The notes below the pieces were generated by a model. The model was given only the letters and a program-made list of their open reading frames with translations, searched no databases and was not told the origin of the DNA. Positions 34,601 to 44,639 of a stretch of DNA of 64,000 nucleotides are shown in pieces. A program made the translations under genes and the position numbers. This DNA is from Mesostigma viride (Eukaryota > Streptophyta > Mesostigmatophyceae > Mesostigmatales > Mesostigmataceae). The first letter of the stretch is position 1; each line of letters begins with the position of its first letter. Location: the NCBI GenBank assembly GCA_009746045.1, contig RPFO01000026.1:695670-759669 (forward strand), written 5' to 3'.

Positions 34601-36722
34601 AGGGGAGGAGTGACGTACCAACAAAATGGCAAGACGCTTCAGAGACCACCATGTTCAAAGGGAGGGGGGGCGGAAGAGGGGAAAGACCTTCCAATATTGT
34701 CATGACAAATAGCAGGTGATAGTCCGAAAAGATTAGCCATGTGCCAGTACAAGCTTCGACGAGACAGATAAAGGAAGAAAAGCAGCTGGGTGGCGGGGTG
34801 GGGGAGGAAAGAGTGGGAATGCTAACAATACCTGCAACAGCAGTGGCCATTCACACCACGAATCGAGTAGTGGGTGACCACCCACAGCAATAAATGTAGC
34901 CACCAATGCTAGTTCATACTTGTATTGGCCACCCCCGAGAGCACTGTGCAGTAGTGGTAGCCGCCCCTGGTAGTACTAGCTAGTAGCAGTGCGTGCAATA
35001 GCGACACATGCATGCACAGTAGCAGTAGTAGCCAGCAACAGCAGTACTCGCATTCCAGCCACCCACAATGGTGGTGAGAACTGTGATGTCAACTACCTAG
35101 TAGGAGCTATTAAAATTTGGAGTAGCAAAATCATGGAGTAGCATTGGCAGCCATCCAAACATCACAACGAGGATGGATTAGTAACAATACAAGCAAATGT
35201 AGCCGCAGTAGCACTGTAGTCATTGCAGCAGCGGCAGCGGCGGCGGCAGCAGGAAGCCCATTTCAGCCCTCCGCCCGAATAGAATTTACTAAAATTATGG
35301 CCTACACTGGAGGTGGCGTCCTGCCTTTGACGCAACACTGCTTCGAACTTACATCAAACCCACTGCTTCGAACTTACGTCAAACCCCTCATTTTTACAGG
35401 CCCTTTTGTGTGGGGGAAAAAGCAAGATTGGGGCCCGCACTTGAACCCGCTTATTGCGTGAGGAATCCGCGCAGTTATGTTCTGTATTGCACCCACAGCT
35501 GTGCCTGATATTCAGTTTTCGCAGAATATACTCTGTGGCCTGCCCGGCTGCCCCCCCAGCAGCGACAAAAGCCTGGGCTTCCTCCCTCCTCCGTGAATAT
35601 CAGGTTTCATGGACAGTACCTTGACTGGTACCACATGTGGAGGATTAGTACCTCCTGTTAACGAATCTCTTATTTAATTATTAACGCCGCAAGTGAGGTG
35701 GGGTTGGAGCGCGGGCAGGTAGAAGAAGGGGAGGCAGGCGGAGAGGGAAGATAGTGGGAGGTTCCCCATCTGGAGGGGTAGGGTGAGTATGAAGGCTGGG
35801 TGCCGAGAAAAGATGAAAAGGGTGCGCAACCCACTTTTCCCGGTCGCATGGGTGCACGTGGCTGGGTGCGTGTAGGGAGATAAAGGATGGGAAGAATTGT
35901 GAGAGAATAAGGATCAACAACCAGCACCAGGCCAGTGATAATATTAGGGACATCCGTACCACAAGGATGTACATATAAACATAAATTTTTCTCTTCTGCT
36001 ATAAACTGTTTCTCGTGATTTGATCTCGATCTACAAAAGTTAACATCACTAAGAAACACATGTGATACTAATACATAACAAGATTCGAGTGCACCTTCCC
36101 GGGATCACCCGGCCCTGCTGGGCATCCTATGCAAGAAATTAAAGCGCCAACTAGCATGAGCACTGATGGAACTATACCAGCCACGCACTAAACACGCAGT
36201 TGTCGGACGAAGACAGAATGGGCACTGAGTTGGCAGCCAGTACATGGGGCTGGGAAACTTGCAAGTGACATTCCATGGACTTACAATGACCTTAACCGTG
36301 AAAGGACGAGTGGCGTTCCCAGCAAGGCGGTTAGATACCACGTCTGAAGCCTCGCCCGTGGTTAGCAAGTGCCGACGTGGGAGATCGACTACAGCATCAA
36401 ACCTCCGTCGTTTAAACTCGGGTTTCGTCGGACGATTACTGATGTATGGACCTCCTTTTCTGGAGAATTGTGTCTTTTCGAGTTCCCAAGTTGGTTCGGC
36501 CGTAATACTTTTTGCCTCATCAACAACACTGACAGACACCGCTAAATCATTATTCCGACACGAGATGCAGCTGGTCGCGTTAACGTTGGTTGATGGGCTG
36601 CGGCTGCCGCGCTTAGGCCTCAGGTCGGAAAACGAAGAACGAGTGACAGTATGAACCGGGGCGCAAACTAACAATTGAAAGATTAACAACCAGGCGCAAG
36701 GAGAAACCCGCATCGTGCCCAT
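16669..36722 (-). CDS. Two-domain secretory glycosyltransferase: GT2-like plus nucleotide-diphospho-sugar transferase (seven exons)
   Basis: Exons: 36722-36285, 34493-34107, 33373-32999, 32046-31895, 31098-30468, 29684-28842, 17367-16669, giving about 1174 aa. All junctions are GT-AG and the phases are consistent (0 except phase 2 at exon 4/5). N-terminus MGTMRVSPCAWLLIFQLLVC is a signal peptide or anchor, so it probably acts in the ER/Golgi. GT2-like domain (about 140-460): TVKVI-VLGCLLRG, ADYDGDKVSLEI, FKWPHGPEKLAWG, SDDEYAYFVEDNVE-V, LLFPEHWREF. The second domain (about 620-1140) resembles PF03407/GT77: LVILVLANRGQADFLQNWAC, RVLLADIDAVWLRNPLP (DxD), CGGFMFLDGS, FNVNEQ-FAFNVML, PKYALLNHNLFPDGHRFF, HNNMIVGKVNKLRRFRE. 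A poorly conserved 150-residue Ser/Gly/Pro linker separates the domains. The acidic motif EDN differs from the more usual EDD. Probable role is cell-wall or glycoprotein glycan synthesis. The start could instead be at 36713 or 36788. Confidence 0.8.
17385..17500 (+). repeat. GCAAG/GCAAA minisatellite forming the polypyrimidine tract of the last intron
   Basis: Units of GCAAGGCAAA repeat about ten times. On the transcribed minus strand this is TTTGCCTTGC repeated, ending about 20 nt before the 3' splice site at 17368. The intron's pyrimidine tract is therefore a tandem array likely to vary in length. Confidence 0.8.
19126..20473 (+). mobile_element. hAT-type DNA transposon (1348 bp) with 8-bp target duplication
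   Basis: The left end begins CAGTGATGATTCATACG and the right end is its reverse complement (CGTATGAATCATCACTG). GGTGTGGT flanks both sides exactly (19118-19125 and 20474-20481). CAGTG termini and an 8-bp duplication are typical of hAT. Subterminal DNA is rich in GCGTA/TACGC motifs. It carries only a transposase N-terminal fragment, so it needs a helper. Confidence 0.93.
19597..20091 (+). pseudogene. hAT transposase N-terminal fragment
   Basis: 164-aa frame starting MEHDDDVRPDEEE. It has WTYISKERILKNRQQ, a Lys/Arg-rich stretch (TRKRKATSDAKKQADV), then LSKEQLDEELCEAFICAF. A one-step frame change after that gives PFNAID and FNVIDT, resembling the hAT pattern A-x-x-x-x-x-P-F-N-x-I-x near the start of the transposase core. 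The catalytic core and dimerisation domain are absent. The family call rests mainly on the element ends. Confidence 0.45.
21007..22070 (+). pseudogene. Gag-like protein of the DIRS-like element
   Basis: The plausible protein changes frame: PKGRKATARQAAREEDG, then VFGAEDWVTDASSWTSSQLR, then FKASKGVALPSRDKSVKYRI, NGMGIRSWVMTIKPGNWRNM and MNIAWAMDTLLKELG near 21604-21900. The position upstream of RT suggests a nucleocapsid-type protein. No zinc knuckle seen. Confidence 0.45.
22315..23823. mobile_element. 1.5-kb non-autonomous inverted-repeat transposon inserted in the DIRS-like element
   Basis: The left end GTGTTTCTGCTAA (about 22317-22329) is the reverse complement of the right end TTAGCAGAAACAC (23811-23823). 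AGGGTCAAGA flanks the insertion on both sides (22305-22314 and 23824-23833), a 10-bp target duplication. Both subterminal regions are rich in TCCGGAC palindromes. A 9-11 bp duplication would suit a Mutator-like element, but the superfamily is not proven. The interior has no recognised coding region. Confidence 0.82.
23880..25730 (+). pseudogene. Reverse transcriptase and RNase H of the DIRS-like element
   Basis: Frame pieces: YDAIYGKQNKYEQLRADAV, LGNLLWVYSPKIL, DLASYYYSIEVPERW, in-frame stop at about 24400, then VLKVLVMGHSHAVALGKAIY. After a frameshift comes LSIAIDDLVASNG, where IDD is the RT catalytic Y/F-x-DD equivalent, then GYFHNNLVPSKDKTKM. RNase H region: EVVASDVSTYGQGVV, HINEKEVRAA, frameshift, VVRLVDSTAPLGCLAKGRSS, HSQWVWTPSAL, then stop and PAD, matching the NPAD end of DIRS-type RNase H. 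At least two frameshifts and two stops. Confidence 0.7.
25709..26620 (+). pseudogene. Tyrosine recombinase of the DIRS-like element
   Basis: The N-terminal core-binding part is ATFLADWVRDLTAEGIHS and LLAYRRVLDSLLTWW. The catalytic part has RHKMRISEALNLRVGNV (first Arg), IHGLRHGGATHNFLEGRS (H-x-x-R), GRGRW and AHYV (Tyr nucleophile). All catalytic signature residues are visible, but in different frames and with an in-frame stop before QDAAQALG. It would integrate a circular DNA intermediate. Confidence 0.75.
26641..27589 (+). other. No recognisable gene
   Basis: Contains a short A-rich run (27340-27370) and a duplicated GGGCTATTTT[G/A]AAACTGC motif near 26650-26695. I see no domain or element boundary I can defend. 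The right boundary of the DIRS-like element may lie here. Confidence 0.4.
27590..27800 (+). pseudogene. Unassigned coding fragment, possibly a second gag-like remnant
   Basis: One frame reads AKLKQAAKVGCNLKETAFAV then QKILGAGGWLEGIKKLNKG and RAEIIMDALEERAF before a stop. It has an amphipathic helical look. The following 27800-28070 still shows coding-like periodicity in another frame (LREQGVFPLRQVEAEGRG). No family recognised; placement after the recombinase suggests transposon origin. Confidence 0.25.
28070..28310 (+). repeat. C-rich low-complexity block
   Basis: Poly-C runs alternate with CCCCTGGTCCCCC-like units. It lies near the 5' end of the last glycosyltransferase intron. Open frames here are compositional artefacts. 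Confidence 0.85.
32338..32445 (+). repeat. C-rich low-complexity block in glycosyltransferase intron 3
   Basis: Runs of C interrupted by CTCTTCC and CGGC. On the transcribed strand it is G-rich (G-tracts of 8 or more), so it could form G-quadruplexes in the pre-mRNA. Confidence 0.8.
34860..35400 (+). repeat. CAG/TAG-rich low-complexity DNA and a 25-bp tandem duplication in intron 1
   Basis: 34870-35260 is full of AGCAGTAGT and GGCAGC-type trinucleotides. CACTGCTTCGAACTTAC[A/G]T is tandemly duplicated at about 35337-35386. Intron 1 spans 36284-34494 and has no other recognisable feature. Confidence 0.6.
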
Positions 36723-36869
36723 CAAACTGTAACGTCCAGCCATATATGGCACGGGCCTGGGGCCTTCCACTGGCAGCAGCACTCGCACGCTTTCTTATTT
36801 ACTCCACGCTTTCTTACGGGCAGCAGCTATGTCCGCCAAGTCAGATCGCTGGGGACAAGCGGAGTTGCG

Positions 36870-36935
36870 GACACCGGACATAGTTATATTTTGTACAGTG
36901 TCCATAGTTATATTTTGTATTTTGTCCAGTGTCCG
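36870..36935 (+). repeat. GGACA-TAGTTATATTTTGTA tandem repeat upstream of the glycosyltransferase gene
   Basis: Two to three degenerate copies of ATAGTTATATTTTGTA bounded by GTCC/GGAC occur about 150-210 bp upstream of the chosen start, in the likely promoter or 5' UTR. The adjoining plus-strand ORF (36829-37200) has no recognised domain. Confidence 0.4.
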
Positions 36936-37255
36936 CAAGTCCGCATGGCGCTGCGATGAGTGCGATCTGATTTGGAGAGTTAAGAGTGGAAAATGTGGAA
37001 ATGTCTGCGCGCTTCTGCGTCTGTGCCTGTCAGCTCGACAGCGAAGTCGGTGTGGTGTGGCAGTCCTGTGGCTCTGGCAACGTTGTCTCAATACCTTGAT
37101 GGAAAGTGTGGGTGCTTCCGGATTCCGGACGACCGGAACCACCCACTGCTATCTTTTTTCCGGTGAAATGGGTGTTAGTTTATTTCCATATAACAGTTAA
37201 CCACCCACTTCTATCTGTCTCACTCGGTGAGACGACGGCGCGCTGGGAACTAATA

Positions 37256-37381
37256 CAGTCATTCCCGCGTTAAGTTGCGTTTCTTAAGGTTGCGTTCCCG
37301 CGTTAAGTTGCGACGCCGAAGTTTGGGGGGCGACCGCAACTTAGGCATGGAGGCCATCGCAACTTAACGCGGTAATGACTC
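37256..37381. mobile_element. Palindromic mariner-like MITE, copy 1
   Basis: Left end TA|CAGTCATTCCCGCGTTAAG. The right end is the inverted, slightly mutated form (CTTAACGCGGTAATGACT). Related to copy 2 at 38081-38158. TA at the outer edge and CAGTC termini suggest Tc1/mariner, but the elements are tiny and carry no transposase. Confidence 0.65.
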
Positions 37382-38080
37382 AATTTGTAGGTGTCAGGCC
37401 ATTTTTGGCCGCGCAGGAGGCCATTTTTTGCCAAGTCCGGACCCGCTACGTGATTTTAGGCGGCAAAATACGCAAGCCCCACTGGCGCGCAAATTTCCCC
37501 GCCTGCTGGCTTAGGTGAAAAGCGCGAATGCAACCTTACAAATTCAGTTTTGCAGCCTGCGGGCTGCGGTACATAAGAATCATGCAGGGTCTGTAATTGA
37601 GACATCTTGCCGGAAATTACCACCATCATGCCGAATGCATGACCGCCACAGAAGGGCAAAGACATGGTCGTTGAGGCCACAGGCAGTCTCGCTGCCTGCG
37701 GCCTCCATGCTGTTATTATTGTTTACACCGACGGCCGGCCGGCATGCAGGCCTTTGACAGTAAATGAAGCTTCCCTCACGACTGTTCCCATGTTTTGTCA
37801 CAGTCAAACGTGAAGCCGGCTGGCAATTAAGTAACCCGCCAAAAAGAGAGCCAAAGTCAGAGGGTTAAAACACACTACATTTGTGGTATCAAAAACGCAG
37901 GAACTGCATGGCTGCCCACGGCGTGTTTTGCAGCCCGCCTTTGTCCAAAACTGATATCTGGCCTGGAAATTGGACTTGGGCCGGCTTTGACGCTGCACCT
38001 GGATCGGGCTTGACGAGAGCTGTCGAATGCCGTATAGAAGTCCGTCAGAGGAGGAGGTGGTGGGCTGCTAGCCTAATTCT

Positions 38081-38158
38081 ACCGTTAAGTTGCGTTCCCG
38101 CGTTAAGTTGCGGCGCCAAGTTTTTGGGGGCGATCGCAACTTAACGCGGGAATGACTG
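38081..38158. mobile_element. Palindromic mariner-like MITE, copy 2
   Basis: Contains the GCGTTAAGTTGCG / CGCAACTTAACGC palindrome and a perfect right end CGGGAATGACTG followed by TA. The left end is truncated relative to copy 1. Confidence 0.6.
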
Positions 38159-38164
38159 TACATG

Positions 38165-38280
38165 TATCTGTCTCACTTGAGTGAGACAACGACGCTCTGG
38201 GAACCTACCCGTTGTCTCACTCGAGTGAGACACGACGCGCTGGGAACTACCCGTTGTCTCACTCGAGGGAGACAACGGCG
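38165..38280 (+). repeat. Three tandem copies of a GTCTCACTCGAGTGAGAC palindrome unit
   Basis: Units of about 42-48 bp each contain GTCTCACTYGAGTGAGAC followed by ACGACGCGCTGGGAAC. The central copy is a perfect 18-bp palindrome. A fourth, damaged copy lies at 37213-37252, next to MITE copy 1. Confidence 0.75.
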
Positions 38281-38474
38281 GGCTGCTAATTCTGACGCCA
38301 GGGAAAATGGGAAAACAAGGGTGATTCCCCTGGTGATTCATCTTCAAAGATAATTGCCGTGAGCGGTACAACTGCCTTGCATGCCGGTGGCATCTAGGTA
38401 CATGCATGGCTCGAGTCTGAAAAGAATGTGAACTTCGATTTCGGCGCAGAAAGAGGGACAGTGCGGTGTGCTTT

Positions 38475-38804
38475 CATGTTGCGAACAAATACGTACCACT
38501 GAAATCAGGCATTTTCGCGGGACGAAGGTGAAGACGACGGCGATGGCGGCAGGTAGATCTCGCCAGTTTTCGCGCGAATGTCAGTGGCTGTTGGGTGGCA
38601 CGACCATGGTGATGCGTTCAAAGGTTGATAATTAGGTTTCTAAGAGTTTGTTAAGGTACTGGGGCAAAGGAAACGTAGATTTTTCCAGTTTCTCACCCAA
38701 CTTTCATGCGGAAACCCTGGAAACCGGCATGCATATTATTACGGCAAGACTCGGGTCTGCTGCGGCACCATGCTTGGTATTTCCATGGTGTATCGACTTC
38801 TTAA
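38475..38804 (+). repeat. Left part of a segment duplicated at 55077-55400
   Basis: Nearly identical to 55077-55400 up to the TTAA at 38801-38804, where the 9.5-kb TTAA element begins. The rest of the homologous segment resumes at 48279. A short frame starting MAAGRSRQFSRE and ending KVDN is intact in both copies, but I recognise no product. Confidence 0.85.
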
Positions 38805-38944
38805 GGGGACGCGGCGCGCCGAATTTTTTCCGCGCCAAAAAATTCGCGGTACCAGCCGTACCGTGAAAAGTGGGTGCACGGTGCGCGCACCCCTTGCGGA
38901 AGTGGCCATGGCGACTGCGTTTAGGCGAAACTAGCAATGTAAGG

Positions 38945-40660
38945 CTAGAGAAATGCCAAAAAAATGCTCACATGTTGAAGACGATGATTTAATGATGTTG
39001 GTTTGTGGCGGCAAGTAGCTGATTTACAATATCGCTGCTTTCTTTTACTGCCATCGGCATGGGGGGTAAACTGCATTTTTTCGTCGCGCGGAATAAAATA
39101 GAATTCGTGATGGCGGCAGTAAATTCGCAGTTTTGGGGGGCTCTTTGACCGCGAAGGATGAATTCGTATGGGTAGCATTGAATTCCAAACCGAACTGGTG
39201 CTTTTTGCTACATGTTCGGCCGTTCTCGGTAAGTAATTCTTCAGGCCTCCGCAGTGCATGTCGGAACCTTCCATGGAAGAACGGCCGTTGTTGCGCGCCT
39301 GGGCGAGGGATCTGCGAGGGCAAGGTATAGATTTGTCGCGAATGTTCTGTGCTATCAGTTCTTTCTTCTATTAGCTCATCGTTCGAAGTTTTTTTCGTTC
39401 TTTTTGGGCAGTTTCCGCCAGCTAGCTCGCCGTTGCTTGCCGTGGTGTTGTCGAATACCTGGCAGCTTTAGATTGTTTTCGTTGATGTCGTGGTCAAGGC
39501 CGCTTCAGTCAAAGCCTATTGCTTCTCGGAAAGGTTTAAGGTATTTCATGAAACGTGTTCTGGCAAGGATGTTGTGCATATGGAAGCTTCTAGTTGTGTG
39601 AGAGTGACGCACCCTCTCTTCGCAGCGGCATCACAGCGCTCATGCGCTGGAGGCCCGCCGATGGTTTCTTTCCATTTTATCGTGCAGGGGAGGAAGTGTT
39701 TTATTGACGATCATGTTGGAGATATTGCATTTGTGTGACTGCATGTAGATAGCTGCCACCATTGGTTTATTTGAGCTTTCCCTTGATATGATGATGTGAA
39801 AAGACTGCAATGTGCTGAGCCAACCATGGTTGACATGGTTGACTGCATGCAAGCTTTGAATGCCATGATCTCCTTGGTTCCTTGCCCTCCATCGTTCCAG
39901 TTTGTTGCCCATCTCAGGTAGGGCAGTTAAGGAGTCGCTGCAGTGTTGATTAGCTTGGTTGGCATAAACCTTAACACTCTAACCTGGGAGAAACATAGAA
40001 AATGCTGATTAGGCATTTTAGTGCCATCATCATTATTGCTATTCACATGCTTATAAGTCTGGCCATGCTCGAGGGACGGTGAAGGGGTATGAGGTGTGTG
40101 GCCACCCATTTGTATTTCATATAACATATTCAGCATGTATTTGATGCATGTTGGATGCACAACGGTCCGAGCCCCGCCAAAATGCAGCCTCGTAAGAAGG
40201 ACCCGAAAAGTGGCGCGAAATGAGATTTTTGGTGTGTGCGTGCACGACGGTGACCGAATTTCCACCGACAGGCATGGCGGCCTGGCAGGCTATCGTGAGC
40301 GAATAAAAATGCAGTATAGAGGCTGGAAATTTTAGTGTATGCTCCTAGGGTCATATATTACTTGCCGTTATTTTTTTTCGCCACAAATTCTGCGGAGTCC
40401 TTCGGCATTTTGGCGTCATTCACAGGTGGGTGCCTGTTTTGTCGCCGATTTTCTCTCGACCCCACCTACCTGCAGCAAAAAATTTTCCCGATGAAAGTCG
40501 CCCTAACATCTGGTTTTTGACACTAACCGACGCATTTTTTAGTTTTTAAGGCCTTGACCGAAGCACTTTTTTCATTACCGGCTCAGTTTGCTTTAACCGA
40601 GCTGGCGCGATTTTTTATCCAATTTCTAGGCTGGGCCAGGCGTCGCAGACCCGTAATCCG
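38945..40660 (+). other. No recognisable gene
   Basis: Inside the 9.5-kb TTAA element. Several open frames of 60-115 codons exist (for example 39254-39601 and 39490-39738), but none shows a domain I recognise or consistent splice structure. Confidence 0.35.
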
Positions 40661-40701
40661 TTTTTAAGTGCTTTTGTGCCCGATATCGTGTCTTTTGCAG
40701 G

Positions 40702-43700
40702 CGTTCTTGGCATCAAAGACGCCATGGCGTCAGGGGCTAAAACGGACCTCCGCACGTTCGTTAACTGCGGCGAGCATGTCAATGCCGCCAGCAATTTTTG
40801 CTGCCGCGTCTGTGAAACGATTGCGATGCAAGACCGTTGTCGACGTGACGGAGTGGTATGTGCACATTCAGGTGCGAATTTCTTCGCTGTTGAAACCCCG
40901 GCCGGTAGCAGACAAGTATTTCACCGTATCCCCTTTCCCCGAGTCTCTCTTTTCCGTCATGTTTTCATCTTACGGAAAGCGCGTATAAAGCATCAGTGAG
41001 CGACAGTATGATGGCGAGCCGTTTGCTCGCATCAGGGCTGTGCGGCTTATTCTAGAGAGAAGCGACATCAAGCAGATTTTGCAGCCGGATGTGAGGGAGG
41101 GGCCCTGCTGGGGTGGGAATAAACTGCTGTGAGTGACCGATCCACTCCCTTCCTCCCTCCCTCCCTCCCTCCCTCCCTCCCTCCCTCCCTCCCTCCCTCC
41201 TCCCTCCCTCCCTCCCTCCCTCCCTCCTCCCTCTCCTCCCTCCCTCCCTCCCTCCCTCCCTCTCCCTCCCTCCCTCCCTCCCTCCCTCCCTCCCTCCCTC
41301 CCTCCCTCCCTCCCTCCCTCCCTCCCTCCCTCCCTCCCTCCCTCCCTCCCTCCTCCCTCCCTCCCTCCTCCCTCCCTCCCTCCCTCCCTCCCTCCCCCTC
41401 CCTCCCTCCCTCCCTCCCTCCCTCCCTCCCTCCCTCCCTCCCTCCCTCCTCCCTCCCTCCCTCCCTCCCTCCCTCCCTCCCTCCCTCCCTCCCTCCCTCC
41501 CTCCCTCCTCCCTCCCTCCTCCCTCCCTCCCTCCTCCCTCCCTCCCTCCCTCCCTCCCTCCCTCCCTCCTCCCTCCCTCCCTCCCTCCCTCCCTCCCTCC
41601 CTCCCTCCCTCCCTCCCTCCCTCCTCCCTCCCTCCCTCCCTCCCTCCCTCCCTCCCTCCCTCCCTCCTCCCTCCCTCCCTCCCTCCCTCCCTCCCTCCCT
41701 CCCTCCCTCCCTCCTCCTCCCTCCCTCCCTCCCTCCCTCCCTCCCTCCCTCCCTCCCTCCTCCCTCCCTCCTCCCTCCCTCCCTCCCTCCCTCCCTCTCT
41801 CCTCCCTCCCTCCCTCCCTCCTCCCTCCCTCCCTCCCTCCCTCCTCCCTCCCTCCCTCCCTCCCTCCCTCCCTCCCTCCCTCCCTCCCTCCCTCCTCCCT
41901 CCCTCCCTCCCTCCCTCCCTCCCTCCCTCCCTCCTCCCTCCCTCCCCTCCCTCCCTCCCTCCCCCTCCCTCCCTCCCTCCCTCCCTCCCTCCTCCTCCCT
42001 CCCTCCCTCCCTCCCTCCCTCCCTCCCTCCCTCCCTCCCTCCCTCCCTCCCTCCCTCCCTCCCTCCCTCCCTCCCTCCCTCCCTCCCTCCCTCCCTCCCC
42101 CTCCCTCCCTCCCTCCTCCCTCCCTCCCTCCCTCCCTCCCTCCCTCCTCCCTCCCTCCCTCCCTCCTCCCTCCCTCCCTCCCTCCTCCCTCCCTCCCTCC
42201 CTCCCTCCCTCCCTCCCCTCCCTCCCTCCCTCCCTCCCTCCCTCCCTCGTGAACTCACTCGTGGACTCACTCACTCGTGGAATCACTCACTCCCTCACTC
42301 ACCCACCCACCCACCCACCCACCCACCACCCCCACCCACCCACCCACCCACCCACCCACCCACCCACCCACCCACCCACCCACCCACCCACCCACCCACC
42401 ACCCACCCACCCACCCACCACCCACCCACCCACCCACCCACCCACCCACCCACCCACCCACCCACCCACCCACCCACCCACCCACCCACCCACCCACCCA
42501 CCCACCCACCCACCCACCCACCCACCCACCCACCCACCCACCCACCCACCCACCCACCCACCCACCCACACCCACCCACCCACCCACCCACCCACCCACC
42601 CACCCACCCACCCACCCACCCACCCACCCACCCACCCACCCACCCACCCACCCACCCACCCACCCACCCACCCACCCACCCACCACCCACCCACCCACCC
42701 ACCCACCCACCCACCCACCCACCCACCCACCCACCCACCCACCCACCCACCCACCCACCCACCCACCCACCCACCCACCCACCCACCCACCCACCCACCC
42801 ACCCACCCACCACCCACCCACCCACCCACCCACCCACCCACCCACCCACCCACCCACCCACCCACCCACCACCCACCCACCCACCCACCCACCCACCCAC
42901 CCACCCACCCACCCACCCACCCACCCACCCACCCACCCACCCACCCACCCACCCACCCACCCACCACCCACCCACCCACCACCCACCCACCCACCCACCC
43001 ACCCACCCACCCACCCACCCACCCACCACCCACCCACCCACCCACCCACCCACACCCACCCACCCACCCACTCACTCACTCACTCACTCACTCACTCACT
43101 CACTCACTCACTCACGCACGCACGCACGCACGCACGCACGCACTCACTCACTCACTCACTCACTCACTCACTCACTCACTCACTCACTCACTCACTCACT
43201 CACTCACTCACTCACTCACTCACTCACTCACTCACTCACTCACTCACTCACTCACTCACTCACTCACTCACTCACTCACTCACTCACTCACTCACTCACT
43301 CACTCACTCACTCACTCACTCACTCACTCACTCACTCACTCACTCACTCACTCACTCACTCACTCACTCACTCACTCACTCACTCACTCACTCACTCACT
43401 CACTCACTCACTCACTCACTCACTCACTCACTCACTCACTCACTCACTCACTCACTCACTCACTCACTCACTCACTCACTCACTCACTCACTCACTCACT
43501 CACTCACTCACTCACTCACTCACTCACTCACTCACTCACTCACTCACTCACTCACTCACTCACTCACTCACTCACTCACTCACTCACTCACTCACTCACT
43601 CACTCACTCACTCACTCACTCACTCACTCACTCACTCACTCACTCACTCACTCACTCACTCACTCACTCACTCACTCACTCACTCACTCACTCACTCACT

Positions 43701-44213
43701 CACTCACTCACTCACTCACTCACTCACTCACTCACTCACTCACTCACTCACTCACTCACTCACTCACTCACTCACTCACTCACTCACTCACTCACTCACT
43801 CACTCACTCACTCACTCACTCACTCACTCACTCACTCACTCACTCACTCACTCACTCACTCACTCACTCACTCACTCACTCACTCACTCACTCACTCACT
43901 CACTCACTCACTCACTCACTCACTCACTCACTCACTCACTCACTCACTCACTCACTCACTCACTCACTCACTCACTCACTCACTCACTCACTCACTCACT
44001 CACTCACTCACTCACTCACTCACTCACTCACTTAGTAACTTGCACATGCACCACATGCGCAAGGAGGACACCAAGAGCTTCACCAACCACCGTCGAAAGC
44101 TTGGCTGTGATGCCAAGGGCAAGGGTGTGGGGGTGTCCATGTTGACACAGTGCATGAAGGCTGACAAGGTCAGGCAGAGATTGTGCAGGGAGGTGCCACT
44201 ACCTCCTAGCTAG
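40702..44213 (+). CDS. Possible gene with the giant microsatellites in an intron (product unrecognised)
   Basis: Acceptor-like CTTTTGCAG| at 40701 and donor CATTCAG|GTGCGA at about 40872 bound a coding-like stretch. A later stretch reads [20 protein letters not shown] then [20 protein letters not shown] and reaches a strong donor CT|GTGAGTG at about 41128. After the arrays, CACTTAG| at about 44036 is an acceptor; joined in phase 2, the frame continues [20 protein letters not shown], then [20 protein letters not shown], and stops at 44213. The phase match across the arrays is suggestive. The first and second stretches do not join cleanly. No family recognised. Confidence 0.3.
41145..42248 (+). 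repeat. Giant (CCCT)n microsatellite
   Basis: About 1.1 kb of CCCT units with scattered 1-base deletions (CTCC) that shift the phase. Frames reading SLPP or REGG throughout are artefacts of the repeat. Confidence 0.98.
42299..43067 (+). repeat. Giant (CCCA)n microsatellite
   Basis: About 0.77 kb of CCCA units with a few CCA or ACACCC irregularities. It abuts the CCCT array through a short mixed segment containing CTCGTGGA (42249-42298). Three frames read as THPP repeats. Confidence 0.98.
43068..44033 (+). repeat. Giant (CTCA)n microsatellite with a GCAC block
   Basis: About 0.97 kb of almost perfect CTCA units. A short block of GCAC units lies at about 43115-43142. The long near-perfect part implies recent expansion or efficient repair-slippage homogenisation. 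Confidence 0.98.
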
Positions 44214-44639
44214 CGATACCGAGATGAGGGCGCGCAAACGCATCAGCGCCATGCCGCGTGTTGAGTAATTTGCAACTACATTACTTGGCATGCTGTGGGT
44301 GCACGTGTAAAATGACCTTTCTAGCCATGCATGCGACAGCTGCCAATATTATGTTCAGCAAGCTCCTCCGTATAATAGAAATTGCGTGAGCATCCACATG
44401 GCCACATGTGCATATTGTCAGCTGTGTCTATATCAATGAACTTTTATGTATGTCTCCTGGACGGGTTGTCTTACATCACTCGTGAATGGTTTCCATGTTT
44501 TAGTGAGTCATCTTATTTGAGTTGACCAGATTGTCTCCTTGATATTCCACACTGGCAGTTTCGCATCCATGGGTAAGAATTTGTAATGGAAACTGGCAGG
44601 TATGGCATTGATAACTCTACCAAATAGAACATGATGGGC

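Noticed and set aside
36829-37200. 123-codon ORF divergent from the glycosyltransferase gene
   Set aside because: Contains translated tandem repeat and no domain; more likely promoter or 5' UTR DNA.
41129-44213. Open frames of 600-1026 codons encoding SLPP, THPP and SLTH repeats (and REGG / VGGW on the other strand)
   Set aside because: Pure translations of tetranucleotide microsatellites; all frames stay open because the 12-bp period contains no stop.
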